NCBI RefSeq assembly: GCF_003072505.1
Contig: NZ_NTGB01000001.1
Location: 1,678,562-1,742,561 of the forward strand
Length of the DNA: 64,000 bases
Direction: 5' to 3'
Source of the DNA: Polynucleobacter rarus
Lineage (GTDB): Bacteria; Pseudomonadota; Gammaproteobacteria; Burkholderiales; Burkholderiaceae
Positions within the stretch are counted from its first letter, which is position 1. Each line of letters opens with the position of its first letter. The notes beneath the pieces were generated by a model. It searched no databases and was not told the DNA's origin. It worked only from the letters and a program-made list of their open reading frames with translations. The position numbers and the translations under genes were made by a program. Positions 47,603-56,193 of this stretch are shown here, in pieces.

Positions 47603-48525
47603 TAGAAATATCCTTCTTTTTTACGACGTTCCATCGATGCTTCGCTAGTTTGATCATCCGTTCGTGTAGCACCTCGCTCCGTAATTTCCGACAAGGCAGT
47701 TTCGGCAATAATATCGAATAGATTATCCGCCACACTGAGCACTGGACAGGTACAACTGATATCCCCTACAGTACGAAAACGAACCGACAACAGCTCGCTA
47801 TGATCATTACTTGCTTTGGGTGTTAAGGGAGTCACAGGAAATAATAAGTCACCTCGTCGAACCACTTCACGTTGGTGAGTAAAGTAAATGGTTGGTAAAT
47901 CTAAATTTTCACGGGCAATGTATTGCCATACATCCAACTCTGTCCAATTAGAAATGGGAAAAACACGCATATTTTCGCCCTTGTGGATTCGGGCATTATA
48001 GAGATTCCATAATTCTGGGCGTTGTGCTTTAGGATCCCATTGACCAAACTCATCGCGAAATGAAAAGATGCGTTCCTTGGCCCGCGCTTTTTCTTCATCT
48101 CTTCTTGCACCGCCCATCAAGGCATCAAAACCATATTCTTCAATCGCTTCAAGCAAGGTCGTGGCTTGCGCAGCGTTACGAGAATCCGTTTCTTTGCGAA
48201 GTTTTACGGTCCCCTTCTTGATCGAGTCTTCCACATGGGCAACGATTAACTTCGCATTCGTCTTTGCGACAATGTCATCTCTAAACTGGATGACCTCTGG
48301 ATAGTTATGACCGGTATCTACATGGAGTAAAGGGAAAGGGATTTGTATGGGACGAGTGCCAAACTGAAAAGCTTTGCGCGCTAGGTGATACATCACGATC
48401 GAATCCTTACCACCTGAAAAGAGTAATGCCGGATTCGCACATTGTGCAGCCACTTCACGAATGATATAAATTGACTCAGCTTCAAGCCAATCTAAGTGTT
48501 CATTTTGTAATTGTTGATTCGTCAT
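47602..48525 (-). CDS. cysD: Sulfate adenylyltransferase, catalytic subunit
   Basis: PP-loop ATP pyrophosphatase that makes APS from sulfate and ATP. The PP-loop is ALLFSGGKDSIVMYHLA; other blocks are HVDTGHNYPEVIQFRD, GGARRDEEKARAKERIFSFR and NWTELDVWQYI. Length 307. It overlaps the cysH gene by 26 bases and cysN by 1. Confidence 0.95.
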   Translation of the reverse strand: MTNQQLQNEHLDWLEAESIYIIREVAAQCANPALLFSGGKDSIVMYHLARKAFQFGTRPIQIPFPLLHVDTGHNYPEVIQFRDDIVAKTNAKLIVAHVEDSIKKGTVKLRKETDSRNAAQATTLLEAIEEYGFDALMGGARRDEEKARAKERIFSFRDEFGQWDPKAQRPELWNLYNARIHKGENMRVFPISNWTELDVWQYIARENLDLPTIYFTHQREVVRRGDLLFPVTPLTPKASNDHSELLSVRFRTVGDISCTCPVLSVADNLFDIIAETALSEITERGATRTDDQTSEASMERRKKEGYF

Positions 48526-49270
48526 TATTTTCTATTTCATTTATTTCGTCTTTTACGTGCAAGCCACACTCTTTACTATCCCCTTGCAACCACCACCAAC
48601 GTCCAGCCCGAATATCCTCACCCTCTTTGACAGGTCGAGTACAAGGTTCACAACCAATACTGGGATAACCTTCAAAATGTAATGGGTGAATTGGTACATT
48701 TCGATGGGTTAAGTAAGCCCAAACATCCTCTTCTGAAAAATCAAATAAAGGATTAAATTTCATCATGCTGCGATCTGTATCTTCTTCTTGAAAATCAAGT
48801 TCTGACCTAGTTACCGCTTGCCCTCTTCTTTGTCCAGACAACCATGCATCGGCTCCAGATAGAGCTTGATTCAAAGGAATCACCTTACGTGCTCCACAAC
48901 AGGCCTTTTTCGCAGCTTCAGAATCGTAAAAGCCGTTTAGACCATATTGTGCTAAGAATGTACTAACATCCCCTTCATTTGGAATTACAGACTTAATTTG
49001 AATCCCATAGTGAGTTTTTACTTGCTCAACCATTTGCACTGTCACGGCATGGAGTCTACCGGTATTCAAGGTAAAGAATTGAATCGGCAGCGACAAAGCT
49101 GCAATGGCGTCAGTTAAGACCATATCTTCAGCGGCTAAGCTCGTTGCAAACTTAACCTGCTGATACTCTGTTGTAATCAACTGTAATCGCTTCGCCAGCT
49201 TATCAAATAATTCCTGAATATTTGCTGGTGTTCGTTGAGAAGTTGGAATTTTCCAAAAAACAGGTTTCAT
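48500..49270 (-). CDS. cysH: APS reductase, [4Fe-4S] type (CysH)
   Basis: Reduces adenosine 5'-phosphosulfate to sulfite. It carries the paired cysteines that mark the iron-sulfur APS reductases, KACCGARK and GCEPCTRP, plus the catalytic cysteine in KECGLH near the C terminus. PAPS reductases lack the first two pairs, and the operon has no cysC, so the PAPS step is skipped. Length 256. It overlaps the DUF934 gene by 4 bases. Confidence 0.93.
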   Translation of the reverse strand: MKPVFWKIPTSQRTPANIQELFDKLAKRLQLITTEYQQVKFATSLAAEDMVLTDAIAALSLPIQFFTLNTGRLHAVTVQMVEQVKTHYGIQIKSVIPNEGDVSTFLAQYGLNGFYDSEAAKKACCGARKVIPLNQALSGADAWLSGQRRGQAVTRSELDFQEEDTDRSMMKFNPLFDFSEEDVWAYLTHRNVPIHPLHFEGYPSIGCEPCTRPVKEGEDIRAGRWWWLQGDSKECGLHVKDEINEIENNDESTITK

Positions 49271-49809
49271 GAGATCACAGTCTTTAATTGTGAACGAGCA
49301 CTACGCCAATCATTTTGCATACTCACGTGATAAATGGAAAACTGTGCCAAGCCAACCTCAATCGATTGATCAGCGCGCAAATCGAAACTATCAAAACCAA
49401 CTCTAGCCATTTGGATTAGTTGATCGACTAGGACATCACCGATTGCACGAATTTCTTTATCCGCAGTAAAACGTTTGCGTAGTATTGCTGCCGTACTAAA
49501 TCCTCGACCATCTCTATAAATCGGAAAATCAATCGCTATCAGGGGCCAGACACCTAGTGATTGCTGAATCACATCTGCTTGTAGTTGGACATCATCCTCA
49601 ACTCCAAACCATACGGCAATATCGCCTGCTTTGATACGCTGGGTCCACTTTGGATTATGCTGTTCAGTAAGCCACATCGTAAATGGCACAATCAGCTTTC
49701 CATCTGGTAGGTCCGCGGATAATTGCTCTTTATCAGAGCGGATAACTTGCCAAACATCATCTTGAATGGAGGGTGTTGCCAGCTTTTTATATGAAATAAT
49801 TTTATGCAT
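49267..49809 (-). CDS. DUF934 protein of the sulfate-reduction operon
   Basis: About 180 residues, with the segments LTEQHNPKW, VWPLIAIDFPIYRDGRGFSTAAILR and FDSFDLR typical of DUF934. The family is found almost only between cysI and cysH in proteobacteria and is assumed to assist sulfite reductase, but no activity is established. I chose ATG at 49809, which has a GAGG site 8 bases upstream inside the cysI end; the upstream ATG at 49824 lacks one. Confidence 0.88.
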   Translation of the reverse strand: MHKIISYKKLATPSIQDDVWQVIRSDKEQLSADLPDGKLIVPFTMWLTEQHNPKWTQRIKAGDIAVWFGVEDDVQLQADVIQQSLGVWPLIAIDFPIYRDGRGFSTAAILRKRFTADKEIRAIGDVLVDQLIQMARVGFDSFDLRADQSIEVGLAQFSIYHVSMQNDWRSARSQLKTVIS

Positions 49810-51499
49810 GAGTTGATTCCTCATTCACAATATTTTTAACTGGATAAACGCGTTCTTTAAATGGTGTAATTCCAATTCGACTTACAGTGCTAGCAAAAGT
49901 TTCAGAAGGCTCACGGTTTTCGACGTAGACATTAATCACATCAGAAATTACATCTGGCATTTGTTCTGCGCCAAATGACGGGCCGATGACCTTACCAATA
50001 CTGGTTTGGTTTCCTTGAGCACCACCTAGGGTTACTTGATACCATTCTGAACCATCTTTATCAACGCCCAAAATACCAATATTACCAATGTGATGATGAC
50101 CACAAGAGTTGATACATCCAGAGATGTTGAGAGAGATATCGCCTAAATCAAACAAATAATCCAAATTATCAAAACGCTCTTGGATGGCGCTGGCAATAGG
50201 TAAAGATTTAGCATTCGCCAAGGAACAAAAATCACCGCCTGGACAAACAATCATATCAGTCAATAAGCCAATATTTGGAATCACTAAATTTGCCTCTGAC
50301 GCCTTTTGATACAGTTCAAACAATCTTGACTGTTCAACATCTGCTAGAACTAAGTTTTGTTCATGAGTAACGCGTAACTCACCAAAACTATACTCATCCG
50401 CCAAATCAGCAACTTGACGCATTTGCAAACTAGTTGCGTCCCCAGCTGCTGCCGTTCCATGAGGCTTTAACGACAAAGTCACACTCACATAACCTTGCTG
50501 CTGATGATGTTTAACGTTTCTTGTTAACCAACGCCCAAAAGATTTTTGTTCTTTTTCGGGGGCTAGCGCAATGAGGGAAGATGAAGTAATTTCTGCAAGC
50601 TTTAAATAATTTGGCGCAGAAAAATATTTTGCGACGCGGTTCCACTCCGTTGGTAAAAAGTCTTCACTCGTGTCCTGCCAATCTTGCCATTGTGCTTCTA
50701 CTTGACGAGTAAACTCTTCAGGACCTAGTGCTTTTACTAAGATTTTAATGCGTGCCTTATAAATATTATCTCTACGACCAAAGCGGTTGTAGACGCGTAA
50801 AATAGCTGATAAATAACTAGGTAATTTTGCCCATGGCAGGTCCGTTTTGATCAATGATCCTAATATAGGCGTTCTACCCAAGCCACCACCAACATATACA
50901 TCAACAAGGATTTCTCCGCTGGCATCTTTTTTAAGTTGTAAACCAACATCATGTGCCAATATTACGGCACGATCATGGTCCGCACCATTAATCGCAATCT
51001 TAAATTTTCTTGGTAAAAAGGCAAATTCAGGATGTAAAGTTGACCACTGACGCAACAACTCACAAATAGGTCTTGGATCGACTTGCTCATCTTTGGCAAC
51101 TCCAGCAAATGGGTCACTTGTAATATTGCGCACGACGTTACCCGAAGTCTGAATTGCGTGCATTTCGACACTGGCTAATTCTGCCAAAATTGCGGGCGAT
51201 TCTTCGAGAGTCACCCAGTTAAATTGAATATTTTGACGCGTCGTGAAGTGACCATACCCACGGTCGTAACGATCACTGATATCTGCTAATTTCCTGAGTT
51301 GGCGACTACTCAACATGCCATATGGTATCGCTACTCTTAACATATAAGCATGGCGCTGCATGTACAAGCCATTTTGCAAACGCAAAGGTTTGAAGTCATC
51401 CTCAGCGATTTCGTCTCTTATTCTTCTTTGCACCTGATCTTTAAACTGGTTAACTCGCTCATCGACTAGTTGTTGATCAATCGCGTCATATTGATACAT
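49802..51499 (-). CDS. cysI: Sulfite reductase haemoprotein subunit
   Basis: Reduces sulfite to sulfide by six electrons using sirohaem and a [4Fe-4S] cluster. The cluster/sirohaem cysteine motifs are VCPGGDFCSLA and NISGCINSCGHHHIG; the N-terminal half has RHAYMLRVAIPYGMLS and RGYGHFTTRQNIQFNWV. At 565 residues it resembles the single-subunit or ferredoxin-linked bacterial forms. No cysJ flavoprotein gene is adjacent, so the electron donor is not known. It is the second gene of the operon. Confidence 0.93.
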   Translation of the reverse strand: MYQYDAIDQQLVDERVNQFKDQVQRRIRDEIAEDDFKPLRLQNGLYMQRHAYMLRVAIPYGMLSSRQLRKLADISDRYDRGYGHFTTRQNIQFNWVTLEESPAILAELASVEMHAIQTSGNVVRNITSDPFAGVAKDEQVDPRPICELLRQWSTLHPEFAFLPRKFKIAINGADHDRAVILAHDVGLQLKKDASGEILVDVYVGGGLGRTPILGSLIKTDLPWAKLPSYLSAILRVYNRFGRRDNIYKARIKILVKALGPEEFTRQVEAQWQDWQDTSEDFLPTEWNRVAKYFSAPNYLKLAEITSSSLIALAPEKEQKSFGRWLTRNVKHHQQQGYVSVTLSLKPHGTAAAGDATSLQMRQVADLADEYSFGELRVTHEQNLVLADVEQSRLFELYQKASEANLVIPNIGLLTDMIVCPGGDFCSLANAKSLPIASAIQERFDNLDYLFDLGDISLNISGCINSCGHHHIGNIGILGVDKDGSEWYQVTLGGAQGNQTSIGKVIGPSFGAEQMPDVISDVINVYVENREPSETFASTVSRIGITPFKERVYPVKNIVNEESTHA

Positions 51500-51521
51500 A
51501 AATTAAAAATCCTAAATTCTA

Positions 51522-52322
51522 TTAAATAACTAATTTAAAACCAACCAAAGTCAACACGACAGCTAAAGCTGTTCGCGTATATCTCTCTGGCAGTTGTTTT
51601 GATAACCTTGCGCCCAACCAAATTGCAGGTATTGAGCCAATCAGTAGTCCACCAAGCAGCATAAAATTCACATTCCCTAACCACCAGTGTCCTAAACCTG
51701 CTAACGCTGTTAAGGGAACAGCATAAGCAATATCAGTTCCAGCTACATCGGCAGGCTTTAGCTTTGGATATAACAGCAAAATTCCTGTTGCACCAATTGC
51801 TCCAGCACCAATAGATGAAATTGTAACTAATACTCCAATCACGGCACCCAATATGATGGTTGCTATCTGTAAAGAATGCCCCTCAAGTTGGCATTTGGGA
51901 TGAGAATCTAACCAAACTAGCATTTTTTTTCTAAATACGATGGATAGAGCGGTCAAAATCACTGAAATACCAATCGAAACTTTAATTAATGATTGCCATT
52001 GATCGTTCAGAGTACCTACTTGCTTTAAAACTAATAAAGTGAACAATGCGGTCGTTAAACTTCCTAGACACAACAACTTCACAATATTCCAGCGAATATG
52101 ACCATGCATTCGATGAGCAATCGTGCCAACACCTTTGGTAATGGCGGCAAATGCTAAATCAGTACCGACCGCCACAGAGGGTGAAATACCAAAAATCAAG
52201 GTTAATAAAGGCGTCATTAAAGACCCGCCACCTACCCCAGTTAGCCCAACTAAAAGGCCAACAAGTCCTCCAGAAAGGATGTAAGGAATCGTTTGAATGA
52301 GAGAATTTTCCATAGACGTCAT
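51522..52322 (-). CDS. TSUP-family permease heading the sulfate operon
   Basis: A 266-residue membrane protein with about eight helices and two TSUP repeats (GLTGVGGGSLMTPLL and SSIGAGAIGATGILLLYP). Proteins of this type beside cys genes transport sulfate, sulfite or thiosulfate. It is the first gene of the minus-strand sulfur operon, 22 bases before cysI, and starts 82 bases from the divergent cysB. No ABC sulfate transporter is seen in the window, so it may be the importer, but direction is not readable from sequence. Confidence 0.88.
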   Translation of the reverse strand: MTSMENSLIQTIPYILSGGLVGLLVGLTGVGGGSLMTPLLTLIFGISPSVAVGTDLAFAAITKGVGTIAHRMHGHIRWNIVKLLCLGSLTTALFTLLVLKQVGTLNDQWQSLIKVSIGISVILTALSIVFRKKMLVWLDSHPKCQLEGHSLQIATIILGAVIGVLVTISSIGAGAIGATGILLLYPKLKPADVAGTDIAYAVPLTALAGLGHWWLGNVNFMLLGGLLIGSIPAIWLGARLSKQLPERYTRTALAVVLTLVGFKLVI

Positions 52323-52404
52323 TCTGACGGCATTTAATTAGATTTACAAATAATATAAAATCGTTTTAATATAACGAAATCAATATAAAGAAAAGGTATT
52401 TCTC
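52323..52404. promoter_or_regulatory. Divergent control region between sulfur operon and cysB
   Basis: Very A/T-rich 82-base gap with an inverted motif (TCGTT at 52361-52365, AACGA at 52373-52377) separated by seven bases. This is the natural place for CysB to act on both directions. The cysB ribosome site AAAAGG lies just before its ATG. Confidence 0.45.
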
Positions 52405-53364
52405 ATGAATCTTCATCAATTTCGGTTCGTCAGAGAAGCAGTTCGTCAAAATTTCAACCTCACGGATGCTGCCAAAGCACTCTTCACATCACAACCAGGG
52501 GTCTCTAAGGCAATTTTGGAGCTAGAAGATGAACTAGGGGTGGAGATTTTTCGCCGCCACGGTAAAAGAATCCGTAACTTAACCGAACCGGGTAAAAAAA
52601 TACTTGAAGCGATTGAACGTATTTTGGGCGATATTGAAAACCTCAAAAAGATTGGTACTGAGTATGCTTCATCAGACCAAGGAAATTTTGTGATTGCAAC
52701 GACACATACTCAGGCTAGATATGCTTTGCCTAAGGTTATCTCTGAATTTACTAAAAAGTTTCCCAAAGTCAGAGTTAGCATCCAACAAGGAAGCCCCGAA
52801 CATCTTGCTGAATTAATTTTGCATGATCAAGCGGATATTGCAATTGCTACAGAGGGTTTGAGTAAGGTGCCAGGGATTATTGCTTTGCCAGCCTATCAAT
52901 GGCAGCATATTGTGGTTGTACCCCATGGCCATCCGTTACTTCAAAAAAAGCCACTTGCTTTAGAAGATTTAGTCCAGTATCCGATTATTACCTATGATGT
53001 AGCTTTTGCGGGTCGCAAAAAAATTAATGAAGCGTTTGCCAGAAAAGGGCTAATTCCTGACGTCGTTCTTGAGGCGATTGATGCAGATGTGATCAAAACT
53101 TATGTTGAAACGGGTTTAGGGGTTGGTATCGTCGCTGGTGCGGCCTACGATGTGAATCGTGACAAGGATTTAGAGATGTTACCTGCCGGTCACTTATTTG
53201 GGACGAATACGACAAAGTTAGCCATTAAAAAGGATGCTTACTTAAGGGCTTATACCTATTTTTTCATTGAACAATTCTCACCTACACTAAATAAAAAATT
53301 AGTAGACCAAGCACTCTCGTCCAGTCATAGCATTGAGCAAGAGCCCAATGAATATAGCATTTGA
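52405..53364 (+). CDS. cysB: LysR-type regulator CysB
   Basis: Activator of sulfur-assimilation genes, with N-acetylserine or O-acetylserine as inducer and sulfide or thiosulfate as anti-inducer in known members. The N-terminal winged helix reads LTDAAKALFTSQPGVSKAILELEDELG. The effector domain starts near residue 90 with the CysB-typical IATTHTQARYALP, QQGSPEHLAELI and the Thr/Gly-rich ligand pocket. Length 319. It is divergent from the sulfur operon it probably controls. Confidence 0.94.
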   Translation: MNLHQFRFVREAVRQNFNLTDAAKALFTSQPGVSKAILELEDELGVEIFRRHGKRIRNLTEPGKKILEAIERILGDIENLKKIGTEYASSDQGNFVIATTHTQARYALPKVISEFTKKFPKVRVSIQQGSPEHLAELILHDQADIAIATEGLSKVPGIIALPAYQWQHIVVVPHGHPLLQKKPLALEDLVQYPIITYDVAFAGRKKINEAFARKGLIPDVVLEAIDADVIKTYVETGLGVGIVAGAAYDVNRDKDLEMLPAGHLFGTNTTKLAIKKDAYLRAYTYFFIEQFSPTLNKKLVDQALSSSHSIEQEPNEYSI

Positions 53365-53421
53365 AATACAATAATCTTTTACTAAAACTGTTTGTTTAAT
53401 AATTCATGTAAAGGCACTAAA

Positions 53422-54387
53422 GTGAACTCAAAAAAATTCTTGTTAGCAATTTGGCTTTATATGGTGATGAGTGCGTTTTCGATCGCTCAAAACTATCCGA
53501 GTAAACCGATTACTTTTATAGTCCCAAATCCTCCGGGTGGCCTAGTTGATACCTCTGGCAGAATTATTGGAGATGCCTTAACTAGTATTTTGCCTCAGCC
53601 TAGCATTATTGAAAATAAACCTGGCGGTAGTGGCAATATTGCCTATCAAGCAGTTGCCAGAAGCAATAAAGACGGCTATACCGTGTTAGTGTCTTACTCT
53701 GGTTACCATGTATCTAATCCAATTTTGATGGATAAATTACCATGGGATTTACAGTCTTTGACCCCAATTGGTTTAATTACTACGTCCACCAACGTCATTG
53801 CAATCCATCCTTCCATACCAGTAAATAATCTAAAAGAATTTATTGCTTATGCCAAAGCGAATCCACAAAAACTGAACTATGCTTCGCAAGGCAATGGATC
53901 TGTTTCACACATTGGCACTGAAATTCTGAAGCAAAAGTTAGGGATTGAAATGGTCCATGTACCCTATAAAGGGTCAGGAGCTGCTATGGCAGATGTGTTA
54001 GCTGGTCAAGTACAAGTCTTCATGTCTACACCTCCTTCCGTGATGGGCGCAGTGCAAACAGGTAAACTCAAGGCCTTAGCAGTAACGAGTAAAACAAGAC
54101 ACCCGATGTTACCGAATGTCCCAACCATGGCTGAAGCAGGCGGTGGAAACTTTGAGCTTGAATCATGGGTTGCACTATACGTTGCGGCAGGCACGCCTGC
54201 AAATGTAATTCAATCTTTGTCTAGTAGCGTTGAGAAGGCCTTAGCTTTACCTGAAACAAAGAAACGTGCTGAACTAGCTGGGATTGAACTGCGTTATTTA
54301 CCACCAGCTAAGATGACAGAAATGCTTAATAAAGAGATTGTTGAAACTAAAGCAGCAATTAAAGCTGCGAACATTACTCTTGATTGA
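53422..54387 (+). CDS. Bug-type solute-binding receptor (TctC family)
   Basis: Periplasmic binding protein of about 321 residues. I chose GTG at 53422 because it is followed directly by a signal peptide (NSKKFLLAIWLYMVMSAFS) and has AAAGG upstream; the ATG at 53392 adds ten residues before the signal. Hallmarks are YPSKPITFIVPNPPGGLVD, LNYASQGNGSVSHIGTE and HVPYKGSGAAMADVLAGQV. No TctA/TctB or catabolic gene is adjacent, so the ligand is unknown. A strong hairpin follows the stop. Confidence 0.87.
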   Translation: MNSKKFLLAIWLYMVMSAFSIAQNYPSKPITFIVPNPPGGLVDTSGRIIGDALTSILPQPSIIENKPGGSGNIAYQAVARSNKDGYTVLVSYSGYHVSNPILMDKLPWDLQSLTPIGLITTSTNVIAIHPSIPVNNLKEFIAYAKANPQKLNYASQGNGSVSHIGTEILKQKLGIEMVHVPYKGSGAAMADVLAGQVQVFMSTPPSVMGAVQTGKLKALAVTSKTRHPMLPNVPTMAEAGGGNFELESWVALYVAAGTPANVIQSLSSSVEKALALPETKKRAELAGIELRYLPPAKMTEMLNKEIVETKAAIKAANITLD

Positions 54388-54393
54388 ATCTCA

Positions 54394-54428
54394 ACTTGCT
54401 AAGTAAAAATCACTTTTACTTAGCAAGT
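54394..54428. terminator. Strong hairpin after the Bug receptor gene
   Basis: Perfect 15-bp inverted repeat (54394-54408 with 54414-54428) and 5-base loop, 7 bases after the stop. The stem contains A4/T4, but only a poor T-tract follows on the plus strand. Probably a terminator that also insulates the repeat array downstream. Confidence 0.7.
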
Positions 54429-54456
54429 ATCTTGAATAAATATCAATATTTGGATG

Positions 54457-54538
54457 TTTATTCCGTAATTTAAGCGCCTTAATTCCGTAATTTATTGACG
54501 TTTATTCCGTAATTTATTGACATTAATTCCGTAATTTA
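54457..54538 (+). repeat. Four direct repeats at exact 22-bp spacing upstream of the DUF4143 gene
   Basis: The 13-base core ATTCCGTAATTTA occurs at 54460, 54482, 54504 and 54526, always 22 bases apart. Cores 2-4 are followed by related spacers (TTGACGTTT, TTGACATTA, then CAGT), whereas core 1 is followed by AGCGCCTTA. The last core ends 15 bases before the ATG. Equal two-helical-turn spacing places the sites on one face of the helix, as for cooperative protein binding. The array resembles plasmid iterons in form, but no Rep gene is present. Confidence 0.9.
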
Positions 54539-54547
54539 CAGTAAAAT
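54517..54547 (+). promoter_or_regulatory. Possible promoter embedded in the repeat array
   Basis: TTGACA (54517-54522) and TAAAAT (54542-54547) are spaced 19 bases, longer than ideal. If used, transcription would start at or near the ATG at 54554, giving a leaderless mRNA; no ribosome-binding site is visible. The promoter would lie across repeats 3-4, so proteins bound there would repress it. Confidence 0.45.
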
Positions 54548-54553
54548 ACGGTT

Positions 54554-55798
54554 ATGAATCCACAACATTTTTTTGCTCGAGCTATTGAACCTAAGCTTTT
54601 AGAGGCTCTTCAGGATACGCCTATTGTGCTTCTTGCAGGACCTAGGCAAGCTGGAAAAACAACCTTAGTAAAGCAAGTTACACAAGAAAAAAAATTACGC
54701 TTTCTTACATTGGATGATGAATTAACCCGGTTGTCTGCAAAAGAAGACCCCGAAGGTCTTATTCGCAGTTTAGATTATGTGGTCATTGATGAAATTCAGC
54801 GTGCTCCGGAATTGCTATTAGCAATTAAAAAATCAGTCGACGAAGATCGCAGACCAGGCAGATTTTTATTAACTGGCTCGGCTAATATCATGACACTTCC
54901 TACCGTCGCTGATTCATTAGCTGGACGAATGGAAACACTTGTTTTGTTACCTCTCTCTCAAAGTGAATTAGGGGGGCAGAAGGAAAATTGGGTTGATCGC
55001 CTATTTCTTCAGCAAATTCTGAAAGTTAGAAATCTTGCTATTGGCGAGAGTCTAATAGATCGTGTATTACATGGTGGATTTCCTGAAGCCGTCTCAAGGT
55101 CACAAGACCATCGCAGATTGGCATGGTTTAGGCAATACATTGATTCAATCATCCAACGCGATGTGCGTGACATAGCAGAAATTGAAAAATTAGATCAATT
55201 ACCGAGATTTTTAAGGGGATTAGCGCAAACTGCAGGACAAATTTGTAACTACAGTCAATTAGGCGGACAGGTTGGATTGGATAGTAAAACTGTAGCGAAA
55301 TACATAGGTATTTTTGAAAAGATGTATCTTTTGCGCAGAATTGAGGTTTTTTCAAATAATCAACTTGGCCGAATTACGAAAACTCCTAAATTACAGTTTA
55401 TTGACTCTGGTCTTTTAAGTACCTTAATTGGCCTAAATAAACAAGAAGTCCTCATCGATCGAAGCCGTTTTGGTAATGTGCTGGAGAGTTTTGTTTACAG
55501 CGAAATACTAAAACATATCACTACTTCAAACGAAGACTATCAAGTAATGTTCTACAGAGATTTAGAAAAAGTAGAAGTCGACTTCGTTCTTGAAAATGCA
55601 CGTAGTCAAGTAGTTGGAATTGAAGTGAAAGCAACTGCAACAGTCAAAGATACGCATTTAAAAGGTTTAAAAAAGCTTGCCACAATTTGTGGTGAGAATT
55701 TTCAAATGGGAGTTTTACTGTATGACGGATCAGAAACTCTGCCAGTTGGAGATCGGATTTGGGCTGTGCCCATATCTAGTCTTTGGGGAGAAGACTAA
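54554..55798 (+). CDS. AAA ATPase with DUF4143 domain
   Basis: A 414-residue ATPase of the AAA_14/DUF4143 type. The N-terminal P-loop is LLAGPRQAGKTTLVKQV (near residue 30), Walker B is LDYVVIDEIQRAPELL, and sensor-like LLTGSANIM follows. Residues about 200-390 form DUF4143, with a winged-helix part (YSQLGGQVGLDSKTVAKYI) and a nuclease-like end (VDFVLENARSQVVGIEVKATATV) that carries D, E and K of a PD-(D/E)XK pattern. The family is widespread and often acquired; its function is not settled. It has no ribosome site and is preceded by a 22-bp repeat array. No partner gene overlaps it. Confidence 0.88.
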   Translation: MNPQHFFARAIEPKLLEALQDTPIVLLAGPRQAGKTTLVKQVTQEKKLRFLTLDDELTRLSAKEDPEGLIRSLDYVVIDEIQRAPELLLAIKKSVDEDRRPGRFLLTGSANIMTLPTVADSLAGRMETLVLLPLSQSELGGQKENWVDRLFLQQILKVRNLAIGESLIDRVLHGGFPEAVSRSQDHRRLAWFRQYIDSIIQRDVRDIAEIEKLDQLPRFLRGLAQTAGQICNYSQLGGQVGLDSKTVAKYIGIFEKMYLLRRIEVFSNNQLGRITKTPKLQFIDSGLLSTLIGLNKQEVLIDRSRFGNVLESFVYSEILKHITTSNEDYQVMFYRDLEKVEVDFVLENARSQVVGIEVKATATVKDTHLKGLKKLATICGENFQMGVLLYDGSETLPVGDRIWAVPISSLWGED

Positions 55799-55834
55799 TC
55801 TAGATTAATACTGAAACGGTATAAATCTCAAAAA

Positions 55835-55867
55835 CACTAGCTACAATTTTTAAAGCTATAGCTAGTG
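55835..55867 (-). terminator. Terminator of the DUF3606 gene
   Basis: Perfect 9-bp stem (CACTAGCTA at 55835-55843, TAGCTAGTG at 55859-55867). On the minus strand a run of T follows the hairpin, so it should stop transcription from the DUF3606 gene before it meets the convergent ATPase gene. Confidence 0.65.
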
Positions 55868-55873
55868 GCTGTA

Positions 55874-56044
55874 TTAGTTAGCTAAAATCTTTTCAAGCGC
55901 AGCATATACAGCTTGACGCTCATTGGTTCCTGCATCCTTTTTAGCTTGTTTCACCTGGTCAATTGTGCAACTATACTTCGTCGCCACATACTGTAACTCA
56001 TGGTGCTCATCACTGATTGTTTTTGCGTCTTGTGCGTGTGACAT
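55874..56044 (-). CDS. Small DUF3606-like protein
   Basis: A 56-residue protein found by reading the minus strand: it starts MSHAQDAKTISDEHHE and ends AVYAALEKILAN. The central KYSCTIDQVKQAKKDAGTNERQAV has the helix-turn-helix-like arrangement of DUF3606 proteins, small soluble proteins of unknown function that are common in betaproteobacteria and sometimes stress-linked. A ribosome site AAGGGA lies 5 bases before the ATG, and a terminator follows the stop. All this supports an active gene. Confidence 0.78.
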   Translation of the reverse strand: MSHAQDAKTISDEHHELQYVATKYSCTIDQVKQAKKDAGTNERQAVYAALEKILAN

Positions 56045-56146
56045 AGTGTTCCCTTTCTTGTTAAAAAATAGATAATTTTTTATTTGTAGACTAAATTGAT
56101 GAAAGACTTATTTCAAAATTGTCATTTTTAGGGTTTTTCCTAATAA

Positions 56147-56176
56147 AAAAACCGCCAAATAAAAGAGGCGGTTTTT
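56147..56176. terminator. Bidirectional terminator behind the Pit remnant
   Basis: Perfect 10-bp inverted repeat (AAAAACCGCC at 56147-56156, GGCGGTTTTT at 56167-56176) with a 10-base loop and T runs both ways. It probably was the terminator of the original phosphate transporter gene on the minus strand. Confidence 0.85.
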
Positions 56177-56193
56177 ATCTAAAGCAATATTAA

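Noticed and set aside
53392..54387. Interpreting the second Bug receptor as part of the cysB regulon
   Set aside because: It is downstream of cysB on the same strand, but neither its sequence nor the spacing shows a sulfur link; neighbours alone are not enough.
54457..54538. The 22-bp repeats as a small CRISPR array or plasmid origin
   Set aside because: The conserved part is 13 bases with short, partly similar 9-base spacers, far below CRISPR unit size. There are no cas genes, no Rep gene and no DnaA boxes seen, so an operator array is the simpler reading.
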